A stretch of DNA of 42,023 bases from Prorocentrum cordatum (taxonomy: Eukaryota; Sar; Dinophyceae; Prorocentrales; Prorocentraceae): positions 1 to 42,023 of the forward strand of contig CAUYUJ010008155.1 of assembly GCA_963575745.1 (NCBI GenBank). Direction: 5' to 3'. Within the stretch, counting starts at the first letter, position 1. The number at the start of each line of letters is the position of its first letter. The notes under the pieces are model-generated. The model was not told the origin of the DNA. It worked only from the letters and a program-made list of their open reading frames with translations, and made no database searches. Positions 8,136-19,119 of this stretch are shown piece by piece. The position numbers and the translations under genes were made by a program.

Positions 8136-9779
8136 ACTTATCCTGGCGAAGGACCCAACCATGTGCAGTTGTGAATATCGCATTGCGGGTGCCGCTTTCG
8201 GTGGAGCTCCCTGTGGGGCCACGAAACGCTGTGCTGGGTGGGGGTGACGCATGCGGGCGGCACCACTGGGGCCTTCGGTGGAGGTCCCTGTGGGGCCACG
8301 AAACGCTGTACTGGGCGGGGGTGACGCATGCGGGCGGCACCACTGGGGCCGTCGGTGGAGCTCCCTGTGGGGCCACGAAACGCTGTGCTGGGTGGGGGTG
8401 GCGCATGCGGGCGGCACCACTGGGGCCTTCGGTGGAGCTCCCTGTGGGGCCACGAAATGCTGTGCTGGGGTGGGGGTGACGCATGCGGGCGGCACCACTG
8501 GGGCCTTCGGTGGAGGTCCCTGTGGGGCCACGAAACGCTGTGTTTGGTGGAGGTGCCGAAATGGGTGTGCGGGACGAATGCGAGCGGTGGCACTGGGGCC
8601 TTCGGTGGAGCTCCCTATGGGGCCACGAAGCGTGCGAAGGGTGTGCCGAAATGGGTGTGGCTGACGCATGCGGGTTGGGGCCACGTAAGCGTGTGAGGGG
8701 GGTGCCGAATTGGATGTGGCTGACGCATGCGGGCGGCGGCACTGCGGCCTTCGGTGGAGCTCCCTATGGGGCCACGAAACGTGTGAGGGGTGTGCCGAAT
8801 TGGGTGTGGCTGACGCATGCAGGCGGCAGCACTGGGGCCTTTGTGTAGCTCCCTTGGGGCCACGAAACGCGTGAGGCGTGTGCCCTGACGCATGCGGGCC
8901 ACGACTGGGGCCTGTGAGGGGTGTGCCGAGTGGATGCGGGCGGCAACTGGGGCCTTCGGTGGAGCTCCCTATGGGGCCACGAAACGTGTGAGGGGTGTGC
9001 CGAATTGGGTGTGGCTGACGCATGCGGGCGGCAGCACTGGGGCCTTCGGTGGAGCTCCCTATGGGGCCACGAAACGTGTGAGGGGTGTGCCGAATTGGGT
9101 GTGCGGGACGCATGCGGGCGGCGGCACTGGGGCCTTCGGTGGAGCTCCCTATGGGGCCACGAAACGTGTGAGGGGTGTGCCGAATTGGGTGTGGCTGACG
9201 CATGCGGGCGGCGGCACTGGGGCCTTTGGTGGAGCTCCCTATGGGGCCACGAAACGTGTGAGGGGTGTGCCGAATTGGGTGTGGCTGACGCATGCGGGCG
9301 GCAGCACTGGGGCCTTCGGTGGAGCTCCCTATGGGGCCACGAAACGTGTGAGGGGTGTGCCGAATTGGGTGTGGCTGACGCATGCGGGCGGCAGCACTGG
9401 GGCCTTCGGTGGAGCTCCCTATGGGGCCACGAAACGTGTGAGGGGTGTGCCGAAATGGGTGTGGCTGACGCATGCGGGCGGCAGCACTGGGGCCTTCGGT
9501 GGAGCTCCCTATGGGGCCACGAAACGTGTGAGGGGTGTGCCGAACTGGGTGTGGCTGACGCATGCGGGCGCAGCACAGGGGCCTTCGGTGGAGCTCCCTA
9601 TGGGGAAACCTGTGCCGACTGTGGGGCCTGGTTCCCTATGGGGCCACGAAACGCTGTACTGGGTGGGTGAAACGCAGGGAGGAGGGGGAGGAGGGAGGAG
9701 GGGGAAGAGGAGAAGTGGAGGAGGAACGCGGGGACCGTCTCTTCAAAACGAGGACCCAACACCACAAGATGGTTGGGAA
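8136..9779 (+). mobile_element. composite repeat element A
   Basis: The conserved head TTATCCTGGCGAAGGACCC begins at about 8139 and includes CCCAACCAT (8154-8162). A tandem array follows, then a purine-rich tract and a conserved tail containing CGTCTCTTCAAAACGAGGA, ending ATGGTTGGG (9769-9777), the reverse complement of the head's CCCAACCAT. The same organisation recurs in copies B, C and D and, diverged, in E. No transposase frame is present. Mobility is inferred from the shared ends and differing flanks. Confidence 0.75.
8195..9655 (+). repeat. tandem array in A (77-bp then 90-bp units)
   Basis: Head-proximal units (about 8195-8545) have a 77-bp period, for example GTGACGCATGC at 8244 and 8321. 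Irregular, partly deleted units follow (8546-8950). Uniform 90-bp units then run to about 9590, with CGAATTGGGT at 9001, 9091, 9181, 9271 and 9361. The 90-bp unit contains GGCCTTCGGTGGAGCTCC, GGGGCCACGAAACG and GTGTGCCGAA; the 77-bp unit lacks the last. Because 90 is divisible by three, stop-free frames extend on both strands; this is not evidence of a protein. Confidence 0.95.
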
Positions 9780-10225
9780 CAAAGAAACACTTCGAACCGC
9801 CATTGCTCGAGGATCTCCCTCCTCCTTCCGTGTTCCTCCTCTTCCTCCTTTTCCTCCTCGTCCTCCTCCTCCACCTTCCTCCTTCTTCCTCCGCTGGCTT
9901 TCACTTTGCCTCCTTCCCCTGCACATTCGCATGCCCTTTCTTGGACAGAACGGACAGAGGAAGGGAGGGAGAGAAGAGAGGGAAGGAGGGAGGGAGGAGG
10001 GGGAGAGGAGATGTGGCGCTGGGCCAAGGACAGGGGGAAACGGAGAAGGATGAAGAGGAAGAAGAAGGAGGAGGAGGGAGGAGGGGGAGGAGGGGGAGGA
10101 AGAGGAGGAAAAGGGAGGAGAAGGAGGAGGAGGAGAAGGGAGGAGGAGGAAGAACCAACACAAAACAGGAGGAGGGCGGGGAGGGGAGGGGAAAAAGGAG
10201 GAAAGGAGGAGCTTAGGTATCAAGA
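9780..10225. repeat. pyrimidine tract then purine tract
   Basis: 9808-9895 is C/T-rich (TCCTCC/TTCC) and 9950-10212 is A/G-rich (GGAGGA, GAAGAAGG), so the two could pair with each other. They separate composite elements A and B. Confidence 0.85.
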
Positions 10226-11805
10226 AATTATCCCGGCGAAGGACCCGACCATGTGCAGTTGTGAATATCGCATTGCGGGTGCCGCTTTTGGTGGAGCTCC
10301 CTGTGGGGCCACGAAACGCTGTGCTGGGTGGGGGTGACGCATGCGGGCGGCACCACTGGGGCCTTCGGTGGAGGTCCCTGTGGGGCCACGAAACGCTGTA
10401 CTGGGCGGGGGTGACGCATGCGGGCGGCACCACTGGGGCCGTCGGTGGAGCTCCCTGTGGGGCCACGAAACGCTGTGCTGGGTGGGGGTGGCGCATGCGG
10501 GCGGCACCACTGGGGCCTTCGGTGGAGCTCCCTGTGGGGCCACGAAATGCTGTGCTGGGGTGGGGGTGACGCATGCGGGCGGCACCACTGGGGCCGTCGG
10601 TGGAGGTCCCCTGTGGGGCCACGAAACGCTGTGTTTGGTGGAGGTGCCGAAATGGGTGTGCGGGACGAATGCGAGCGGCAGCACTGGGGCCTTCGGTGGA
10701 GCTCCCTATGGGGCCACGAAGCGTGCGAAGGGTGTGTCGAAATGGGTGTGGCTGACGCATGCGGGTTGGGGCCACGTAGCGTGTGAGGGGGGGTGCCGAA
10801 TTGGATGTGGCTGACGCATGCGGGCGGCGGCACTGCGGCCTTCGGTGGAGCTCCCTATGGGGCCACGAAACGTGTGAGGGGTGTGCAGAATTGGGTGTGG
10901 CTGACGCATGCGGGCGGCAGCACTAAGGCCTTCGGTGGAGCTCCCTATGGGGCCACGAAACGCGTGAGGGGTGTGCCGAATTGGGTGTGGCTGACGCATG
11001 CGGGCGGCAGCACTGGGGCCTTCGGTGGAGCTCCCTATGGGGCCACGAAACGTGTGAGGGGTGTGCCGAATTGGGTGTGGCTGACGCATGCGGGCGGCAG
11101 CACTGGGGCCTTCGGTGGAGCTCCCTATGGGGCCACGAAACGTGTGAGGGGTGTGCCGAATTGGGTGTGGCTGACGCATGCGGGCGGCGGCACTGGGGCC
11201 TTCGGTGGAGCTCCCTATGGGGCCACGAAACGTGTGAGGGGTGTGCCGAACTGGGTGTGGCTGACGCATGCGGGCGGCAGCACTGGGGCCTTCGGTGGAG
11301 CTCCCTATGGGGCCACGAAACGTGTGAGGGGTGTGCCGAATTGGGTGTGGCGACGCATGCGGGCGGCAGCTGGGGCCTTCGGTGGAGCTCCCTATGGGGC
11401 CACGAAACGTGTGAGGGGTGTGCCGAATTGGGTGTGGCTGACGCATGCGGGCGGCAGCACTGGGGCCTTCGGTGGAGCTCCCTATGGGGCCACGAAACGT
11501 GTGAGGGGTGTGCCGAATTGGGTGTGGCTGACGCATGCGGGCGGCAGCGCTGGGGCCTTCGCTGGAGCTCCCTATGGGGCCACGAAACGTGTGAGGGGTG
11601 TGCCGAATTGGGTGTGGCTGACGCATGCGGGCGGCAGCACTGGGGCCTTCGGTGGAGCTCCCTATGGGGCCACGAAACGCTGTACTGGGTGGGTGAAACG
11701 CAGGGAGGAGGGGGAGGAGGGAGGAGGGGGAAGAGGAGAAGTGGAGGAGGAACGCGGGGACCGTCTCTTCAAAACGAGGACCCAACACCACAGGATGGTT
11801 GGGAA
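10226..11805 (+). mobile_element. composite repeat element B
   Basis: Head GGCGAAGGACCCGACCAT at about 10235-10252, array from about 10276, tail ending ATGGTTGGG (11795-11803). Same strand as A. The head and the 77-bp units follow A almost base for base at an offset of about 2090 bp, but flanking DNA differs on both sides. Confidence 0.75.
10276..11695 (+). repeat. tandem array in B (77-bp then 90-bp units)
   Basis: 77-bp units at the head (10276-10640), an irregular zone (10641-10800), then uniform 90-bp units. One unit near 11345-11390 carries small deletions that shift the frame. Confidence 0.95.
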
Positions 11806-12239
11806 CAAATGGGGGGTTGCCTGGGCGACACAATCCGGCAACCCACATCATGGCCAAAGGTGGCGAAATCTCGCCGTGGGCACCGAAGGGCGTGCATCCA
11901 CAGCGCACAACACTGGTGCCTCTACGCGCAGGACGCGATTCGGCAAGCGGTGCCTCTCCGCACAGCGTGCACGACTCGGCCTGCAGACAATGCCAGCCGA
12001 GGAAGATTCCAAGGTCTCCGAGTCTGGCATCCAGGGCAAAAGAGCCGAACGGGACAAAGGGCCAGGGACCCGACCGCGGGGCCATTCGTAGGCCCGTCCG
12101 AAGACGCAAGCCCTGACAGAGCTTGGAGAAACGGTTCTGGGACGTCGAACCGCGAACGCACTGGCCAATGCAATGCTGGACGAAAGAAATCGCTATATCT
12201 TTGGAATGTGCTAACACGAACACCGCAAAAGACGAACGG
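11806..12239. other. unrecognised sequence next to the LINE 3' end
   Basis: Lies between composite element B and the last recognisable piece of the minus-strand LINE. It may be LINE 3' sequence, but I cannot confirm that. No poly-A or tandem 3' tail was seen. Confidence 0.4.
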
Positions 12240-12279
12240 GCCCACGGGCCACAAGCGGTGCCCCCCACCCCCCACGTTC

Positions 12280-12420
12280 TGGCAGCGTGCTTGCTTGAGG
12301 GTCTTAGCATTCTTGGCCACGCGCAAGCAGCGAACGCAGCGGATCTGGCCTTCGAAACTGAGCATATCATGCATTAGTGGCTCGGCGTCGACATCTGCAG
12401 AGAGCAGCTGGCGGTTCCAC
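12280..12420 (-). pseudogene. LINE C-terminal Cys-rich segment (relic)
   Basis: The minus frame reads MHDMLSFEGQIRCVRC, then about 15 residues on, QARCQN. The Cys-x2-Cys followed by a spaced Cys resembles the zinc-knuckle-like motif found after the reverse transcriptase in many LINEs, where it is thought to help bind target DNA or template RNA. It is in the same orientation as the RT relic upstream. Between this and the RT, about 1 kb (12420-13470) shows only weak, frame-broken coding character. The assignment rests on motif spacing and position, so moderate confidence. Confidence 0.5.
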
Positions 12421-13469
12421 CCCCTACCTTCGCGCGCCACATCACGACTCGAAGGTTTAAGGTGCGGGGGGGGCCACTGCCCTGAGGGTTCGAAAGAAGT
12501 ACTTACAAACATACAGGGCGAGGCGGGTTGACTGCTTGACACGATTGCCAGCTGTCTCGTTACTCGGGAGCATTGCTGCGCCCTCGCGGGCAGCCTGGTT
12601 GGCAAAAGTGTTCCCCGGCGTAGAAACTTGACATCGTCAGAGCGCGCGTCGTTTCGCGCGAGTGCGCGGCCTGTGGCCTTCTCGACAACCGCGGCCCCCA
12701 CAAAACCACGCGTCGCACGACCGCCCCCGCGCCCGAAGCCAAAGGTCAGCACAGGGGCACGCGCTGCCGGCGGTGGCCCCCCCACCGATGCCGGGGGAAG
12801 AGACCGCCCAATCACAGTCATAACTGCACGGAAACGGGCCAACGAGAGGCGCGAGAGGCACGCGGCACATGGGCAGGCCACGAAATTCTGCCACTTCTGA
12901 TTCTTTGAAGAGGCCCTGGAGAGGCCCGCAGAAGGCGGCCGCGAGGTCGGAGCCGCTGCCGCTGGTCTCGATGGCGGACTGCCCCGCGGTCTTGAGGCAG
13001 GGCGCGCGGGCTTCCCCCTGCACGCGGCCCCTCGTGGGGTCTGAAGATACAGCGCGCTCTGAATTCGAAGGAAGGCAATGGGCACTGGGCGACAGGGTCA
13101 AGCAGCAGGTCGCGGTTCCACAAGGCCCAGCCCCCGGCGGCACGGCCCCCCCTCACGCAGGGGAGGGGGCGGAAGGCAGCCGCGCCTGAGGCCCCGCGTG
13201 CGAAGAAAATCCCCCCAGCACAAATGACCCGCCGTTCTTGCCCCGGCGCCGCGCAGCCCGCGCATGGGGCCATCGGCGAGGCCAGCCGTAAACTGGCGCT
13301 CTTGGCGCCAGAAACCGTTCGCACCTAGGCAACTGGCAGTCGCCTAGCACAGCGACGCCCGCGCCTCCGTTGGGCGGGGGGGCAGAGCTGACGAAGGGGC
13401 GAGATGAACGGCGGGCGGGATGAGTAGGCGAGGTCAGGGCTGTCGGATTGGGCTTACCCCATCGAGCAA

Positions 13470-14310
13470 CCCCCCATCGCCTGGTTGGCAATCTTCTGCA
13501 TGGTCCGAGGGCGCGCTGCGCTCGATGCCCTAAGCGGCGCGGTGGCTGGATCAAGGCCGAGGGCGGCAGAGACGCGACTCTGGGCGGTGGCCCAGTCAAG
13601 GCCAGGCTTGGAGCCCGAAAAACGTTCGTCGGCGGCCGAGAGCACGGCCCCGACCCAGGTCCCAGGGAAACCAACGGCCCCAGACAGCCTGTGCCAGCAC
13701 GAAGTTGGGCCGATGGTGCACTTGTAGGCATGGTCTACGGCAGCTGCGCCACCTGGAGCCAGCGCCAGAGTCAAAGCGAAGTATCGGCGGCGCGCGCGGC
13801 ACGTCGGAGACTCATCGCGCTCCCCCGCGACCGCCCAGCCACTCGCCCCCCCTCCCCGCCACTGCCTGGGCCGTCGCGCCCTCGCGGCCCGTTGCCTGTA
13901 GCTGCACGTCGCCAACCGCACTCCCCAGAGAGATGATCTTCGAGTGGGCCACGGCCGCGAGCGAACATCCAACGACCACCCAATTCAACGGGGCGCGCTT
14001 GCTCAGTATTGCCGCGCCGCACGGTGCGTGTCTGCGCGCGCTGTAAAGGCCGACAAGCAGTCGCGAGGCGAGCGCGTTGAACTTGAGGTCGCGGGCTTTG
14101 CTGGCGAGGAAGTGTCATCTGATGAACTCGTGCGCCTTGGACAGGTCATGAAAGGTGGAGCACCGCGACGCCAGTCCGCCCGCGTGCTGCAGCATATTCT
14201 CCTTAAGCCGTGTCTGAGCCATCTGGTGAGCGGCGTCGCCGTGCGTGGAATTATAAGGGTCGCGCGGCGCCCTCCTTCGGGCTCAAGCAGGATCGCCTCT
14301 CCCATGGGGC
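13470..14310 (-). pseudogene. LINE reverse transcriptase (relic)
   Basis: Recognisable pieces in order on the minus strand: GEAILLEPEGGRRATLI (about 14303-14250), the fingers motif usually written LPK.GG.RP; FHDLSKAHEF (about 14150-14120), RT motif A with its Asp, followed by an in-frame TGA; VVVGCSLAA (about 13985-13955), motif B; and VGDVQLQATG (about 13900-13870), motif C. Motif C should carry two adjacent Asp (family form VDD); the first is Gly here (GGC where GAC is expected), so polymerase activity is lost. Several frame changes are needed to follow the domain. Downstream sequence to about 13470 continues in a similar style without clear motifs. Confidence 0.75.
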
Positions 14311-14479
14311 GACATGACTTGAGGTGCGCGGCCTGTCGCGACCAAAGATCCCCACCATCTTATACAAGTGGCGATTAACATACCCTACGGATAATGAAGT
14401 GGCGCGAGTAGACTATGTCACAGCAAGCCCCGCGATGCCAAATCAAATGCGCGCCGCGCGCCGCAGATCCCCGAAAGTC

Positions 14480-14770
14480 GACATCTGGGCGGGCTCCTGA
14501 TCGAAGTCGCTGGCCACCAACTCGGTCGCACGAACTCCGTGCCCTGTCGTGCCGACGTTTGCTGGCGGTGACCACCTCGCCCATCATGTCCTGCACCTTG
14601 CCGTCGCTGGCGGCTGGAGACTCAATCGACCATGGTGCCTCGCGCTCGAGCCACTTCAAGGCATGGCGCATCCTTTCCTGCCGGGTCAATTCGCGGGGCC
14701 AGCCCGGCCAGCCACGGCGCCTGCGGCGCGCCGCCCGGTTGGCCCCCCACTGCGCGCGCATCCTGAGGTC
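14480..14770 (-). pseudogene. LINE segment between endonuclease and RT (relic)
   Basis: Arg-rich, helix-like frame including ERMRHALKWLEREAPW and DMMGEVVTASKRRHDRAR. Its position between the endonuclease and RT and its composition fit the linker of these elements. No catalytic motif is expected. Assigned by context only. Confidence 0.45.
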
Positions 14771-15259
14771 GTCCTCGAGGCGGCCGAGGCCCTCCTCGCC
14801 GATGCTGTCGAGCTCGCGGACCGGCTCGCGCCGTGCGGCTCGCGCCTCGGGCCTCCGCTTATCGGCGAAGGGCGAGGCGAACCGTCGGAGGCGAAGGTGG
14901 GGCCCCGTCAACGTCGAGCACGCTCTTCGCCGCCACGTTGCGCCGCAGCAGCTCTCCGAGGTCACCATTGGCGCGCGCGGTCTGCTAGCCGCTGCCAGCG
15001 AGCGCCCCCCGGCGCTGGCGCCCCTGCTGGTTCGTCGCCTTGCCGCGGCGACGCATGTCTAGCGTGGCGGTGACAAACTGCGCCGCAAGGGCGCGCCCTC
15101 GGCATCTGTCGCTTTCTTCCGCCAGCCCAGAGTGCTCGATCATCTCGCCCTCGTTGTAGCTGGGCCAGGCGAAGAACTTCGCGTCGAGCCCTTGCGCGCC
15201 AGCTGGTCTGCGCTCATCGCTCATCCCGCGCGCCCGGCGCAGGTCGCCCGCGCCGATGT

Positions 15260-16040
15260 CCGCGCGCGCCTGGCGGCGGCTCGGCGGAAGCCTTGTCGGG
15301 CGGGCATTTAAACCGGCCGGGGAGGTCTCGGCCGCCCGCGCGCGCGGCAGCGATAGTCGCGCGGGCGGCGCCTGCGACCAGCTCATGCACCGCCGCCTCG
15401 CGGGTCGGGGCGGAGAGGTCGTCGCCCGCTCGCGCCCGGCGCTCTTCCGAGCAGCGGCTGACCACGGAGCAGTCGATGACGCGCGCGCTCTCGCGAATGT
15501 TTGGGAGGGGGCGCCCGGGGGGCTCCTCGCGCCGACTGGGGCCAGCATGCCCGCGCCAGCGTGTCGGGGGGCCTCTGCCAGTCGCCGCGCACGACGAAGG
15601 GTCGTTCGGCAGCTCAGAGCCCCACCCCCGCCGCGCGCGCGGATCAGCGCGCCCGCGCTGGCGTCGCCCAGCTCGCGGGGGGTGAGGAAGTAGATCGAGG
15701 CCAAGGGGGGGTCCTCCGTCTGCCCAAGGCCTGCGACCCATGTGCCTGCCTCGCTGTGGAAGGCGCATGTATCTGGTCGCTTGTTAACTCCAATCGCCTG
15801 ACCGCAACCGACGGCCCGGCGGGGGCGCCGGTACCTCCCGCGGCGCCGTCGCCCTGTCCGGTGCGACGCGCTGGGCACAGGTCGGCCTTCCACCCCCGTC
15901 GCCTGGCTGCCTTCGCAGCGGTGTCCCCTTGTGCTCGTCGAGCGGTGCTTCTGGATGATCTGCGAAGTCGCGTCGTCCATGCGGGCGCGGTCGTCCTTCG
16001 GCTGGGTCATCATGCAGCCACAGCTCGCGATGTTCATCGA
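15260..16040 (-). pseudogene. LINE EEP-type endonuclease (relic)
   Basis: An endonuclease of this family would nick target DNA to prime reverse transcription. Visible pieces in order: SQIIQKHRS (about 15970-15940), in the place of the usual Q-E-H motif; KAARRRGWKADLCPA with GDGAAGGTGAP (15913-15812), matching the typical RRRGW...GGTG stretch; DPPLASIYF (about 15710), the strand before the metal site; PFVVRGDWQRPPDT (about 15603-15560), the G-D-W/F motif; and RVIDCSVVS (about 15490-15462). The C-terminal catalytic His (normally in a S-x-H-x-P/A motif) is not seen: the sequence reads APTREAAVHEL. At least two frame changes interrupt the domain. Confidence 0.75.
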
Positions 16041-17161
16041 CGCGGTGCGTAAGTCTGACGTACCTTGCTGCGCTGACGGTCAGTTCTCTCGGGGCGGTCG
16101 CCGCGCCGTCTTGTGCCGGGCCACCCGACGTCGGCGCCGCCCGCCGCCGCGGCCGATGGGCCGCGGCGGGCGCCGCAGAAGTCTTAGGTCCCCTCCCCGC
16201 CAGCGTCGTTCGAGCTGCGTCCCTCTCGCGACCGGTGACTCCCGCAGTCGGCGCCTTCTGTCGCGCCGTCGCCAAGGCCGCGGCGAGCAGTGCGCGCTTC
16301 GGGGGGGGGGCGGCAGCTCGACGTCAATCGCGTCTCCGTCTTGGCGCGCCCGTCGGCGGCGGCGGACCTCGGCGTCGGGGGCCATTTATCCACAATGTCA
16401 GGGCCCTGCGCTCGCCGTCGTGGATCGCATGGCCGCCGCGCGCCGCTGCTGGCCTTCGAGCGACGGGGCCCGTCGAAGAAAGCGCCGCCGGGCGGTCGCC
16501 CCATCGCCCCCGCGCACGGGCGCAGGTCCTGCTGCAACTCGGCGACGCGGGGCTCGCACAGGCAGCTCCACCCGTCCTCCGAATCGAACTCCTCTCCGAA
16601 GTCGACATCGCGGATCAACTTCCCGGCTGGCCTCGACGCCTGCATCTCGACCGCCGGGGCGGGGCCCCTGTTGAGCGGCCTGAACTGGAGCAGCGACGCC
16701 TCGCGCGTCGCCTCCGCGCGTTTCCGCCCACGGTGCTGCGGCGGCCCCTCGTCGAGCCGCCGCGTCCTTGCCAACACCTCGTCGATGTGATCGCGTTGCT
16801 CAACTTCGAACCCGTCCGCGAGCTCGACTGGGCCCGGTCGATTCTCTGGCGAAAGCGTGCGCCCATCTGCCTTCGCTCGCCTTCCTGGTGCCTCGTCTCG
16901 CCCTCGTGGTTGTCGCGCTTGCTGTAGTTGGCGCAGTCGTCGACGGTGGTAGCATGGTTGGATCCTTGCGCACCATCCTCGCCGCTGCGCTTCGAAGCCG
17001 ACCGCTGGACTGGGCCGTCCACTCGGCACAAGTGCTACCCTCCAGACGGGGCCTCCTTGGCGACGGCGGCTAAGGCTGCCATGGCAGTAGCTGCCAGGGC
17101 CTTGCCATTGGCTCGTTAGCGGATGCTTTCCTTGGCGGCGGCCGCGCTTGGAACGTCCTTG
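16041..17161 (-). pseudogene. LINE ORF1-ORF2 linking region (relic, no domain)
   Basis: Minus-strand frames continue, including FGEEFDSEDGWSCLCEPRV near 16610-16550, but I see no assignable domain. It is probably the N-terminal part of ORF2 upstream of the endonuclease, frame-broken. Inferred only from its position inside the element. Confidence 0.4.
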
Positions 17162-18222
17162 CTACCGGGGCTGCGCCCGCGGGTTGGGGCGCCATCGGAG
17201 GGGGCCAACAGCGGGCCCAGCAGGCCCCTCAGGGCCGCTGCTCGACCCTGCGGACGCGGCTGGCGCGGCTGGCTTGCCCTTGGAGCCTCCGTTGTCAACG
17301 CTTTCCAAGTCGTCGCCCTGGTCGGGGTCGGTCGGGACTGAGAACGCCACTCCATCGCGTACGCCTGAGGTACCTCCTTTACCCGATGACGGCGGCGAGA
17401 GTCTCCTTCTCTTCGCGGCGAGGCGGTGACGCACAAGATACATATCCTGCCGCTTGGCGCCCAATGCCCGCGCCCCCACCCCGAAGAGGCTCTGCACCGC
17501 GGCGGTGAGCTCGCGCTGCAGCTGGGCCTCGGGCTCCTGGCATACCTCGCGCTCGCTGCCGTCCACGCCGAGGTCCTCCATCTCATCTCAAACATGTGCC
17601 CGTCGAACAGGTCATGCGCCTCCCCTTCTGCACTTTGGACGAGCCGGCGCCGACAACGGGCTCGGACTGCTTCGGCGTGGAAGCGCCTCAGCCCTTGTCC
17701 TCCGGCCGCAGGCCCGCCTCGGCACGCGCGGGCGCCATGGCGCCGGTGAAGACGGACTTGGCCGCCTCGGCCTCGCAGGCTGTCTTGTCGCATGTGGCAC
17801 GGGAGCGGCCGGCCAGGTCTCTGCTTCGACTGGTCACCTTCTCGACTGCTGAGCTGAGCGTGGCCTCTGCCCGCCGCGGCCGTACCAACTCCTCCGACAT
17901 ATGCTGACGCATCCTGCCCGAGGAGCTGGTGCTTCTGCCGCTGCTGCCGCTGCTGCTGATGTTGCTGCTGCTGATGCTGCTGCTGTTTCGTTAGGGGCGA
18001 AGCGGGCCCCAGCTCCTGGACCGCCGCCCGCTGCTCGGGCGTCACAGTGGCGGCCAGCTGCGCGAGCAAGGCTTTGACGTCGTTCCCGGTCGCGCCACGG
18101 AGCCGCCCGACAGGGCCAGGTTGATGCAACGCCCACGCGCCCCGCTGCCGCTGTGGGGCTGTTGCAATTGTGGCGACTGCTGCCTCCAAGTCGTTCCCGC
18201 AGCGCTTCCGTCGTCTTGCCAT
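17162..18222 (-). pseudogene. LINE ORF1 (relic)
   Basis: The Met at 18222 opens MARRRKRCGNDLEAAVATIA, a basic start like ORF1 of dinoflagellate LINEs. An in-frame upstream ATG at 18309 lies inside the foldback element, so I prefer 18222. A Leu/Ala-rich helical stretch (VKALLAQLAATVTPEQRAAV), a Gln/His-rich run near residues 78-95 and coiled-coil-like segments (for example MSEELVRPRRAEATL and EAQLQRELTAAVQSLFGVG) follow. Reading through needs three frame changes (about 17915, 17690 and 17585), ending at TAG 17164-17162. ORF1 proteins of LINEs usually bind RNA; this copy is broken. Confidence 0.65.
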
Positions 18223-18269
18223 GGTCCCCCCAGCCTCGGCGATCAAAACAACGCCATGAGCATAGACAT

Positions 18270-18414
18270 TTGGCGCTCCGCACGGGTTGTTTGGATCTGC
18301 GCTGGACACCCCTCTCCCTGGCGCGCGGAACGCGCCACAGGCGGCGCCCGAGGCGCCGCCAGGGGGGCCCAGCGCAGGTCCAAGAAATCCGCGCGGAGCG
18401 CCAACAGTTTTTGA
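18270..18414 (+). mobile_element. three-way foldback element, copy 3
   Basis: The outer arms TTGGCGCTCCGCACGGG (18270-18286) and CCGCGCGGAGCGCCAA pair, with GGATCTGCGCTGGAC against GCCCAGCGCAGGTCC inside them. Inner hairpins are in the same order as copy 1: TGGCGCG/CGCGCCA, then GGCGGCGCC/GGCGCCGCC (9 bp, 3-base loop). It lies immediately 5' of the LINE ORF1 start (18222). Confidence 0.78.
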
Positions 18415-18477
18415 TTATGGCGTTTTTCCTTCCTCGATCGGCGCGAGGGTGTGCCCACAACGCCAACACCCGCCCTT

Positions 18478-18646
18478 GGATTAGGTCGGGCATGTCCCCC
18501 TACAGGCGGATTTTGGACGACAAATTGAAAATACCCTCAAAAAATACCCCAAGGTAGCCAAACATATCCCCAACATCGTCCCCATATCAATTTTTAAACT
18601 ATTTTGATTATTCCCCCTGTAGAGGGACATGCCCGATTTAACCCTT
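18478..18646 (+). mobile_element. intact TIR element (MITE-like), copy 2
   Basis: Left end GGTCGGGCATGTCCCCCTAC (18484-18503) and right end CTGTAGAGGGACATGCCCGA (18618-18636) are inverted repeats of about 25 bp with a few mismatches. The body is about 110 bp, A-rich, with no coding capacity. Same family as 37302-37487 and the split copy at 1603-4223. Confidence 0.75.
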
Positions 18647-18774
18647 GGCTGAGAACGTTCTCGGGTAGCTGCAGGCGGTGCGCTCGGTGCAGCCCGTCTC
18701 CCTAGAGGACCGACCTCGGCTTGTCTCGCTCCTCGCCCGTCGCGCGCTCGGCCGGCGCCTCCCGTTGGTTAACA

Positions 18775-19064
18775 TAAAAATAATAATAATACTAATAATA
18801 ATAGTAATAATAATAACAATAATACTAATAATAATAATGATGATAATAACACCAGTAATAATAATAATACTAATAATAATGATAATACTAAAACTAATAC
18901 TAACACTAATAATACTAATAACAATAATAATACTATCGTAATAATAATAATATCATAATAATAATACTAATAATAATTATATCAGTAATAATAATAATTA
19001 TAATAATAATAATGATAATAATAATAGCACTAATAATAAAATCAACAATAATAATAATAATAAC

Positions 19065-19119
<55 letters not shown>

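Larger units (their letters stand above)
12240..18222 (-). mobile_element. decayed non-LTR retrotransposon (LINE)
   Basis: Order on the minus strand: an ORF1-like basic/coiled-coil region (18222 to about 17162), linking sequence, an endonuclease/exonuclease/phosphatase-type endonuclease (about 16040-15260), a reverse transcriptase (about 14310-13470) and a C-terminal Cys-rich segment (about 12420-12280). That order is typical of LINEs, and the sequence style matches elements abundant in dinoflagellates (recognition from family knowledge, not a search). Frameshifts, an in-frame TGA and changed catalytic positions show it is dead. Both ends are approximate. A three-way foldback copy lies just 5' of ORF1 and composite element B lies beyond the 3' end. 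Confidence 0.8.

Noticed and set aside
7902-9563. 553-codon minus-strand frame with 30-residue repeats
   Set aside because: The 90-bp unit is stop-free in several frames on both strands. The homologous arrays contain frame-shifting deletions, so an encoded repeat protein is not supported.
12480-12500. GGGTTCGAAAG resembling a tRNA B box
   Set aside because: No matching A box, acceptor stem or anticodon arm could be placed around it.
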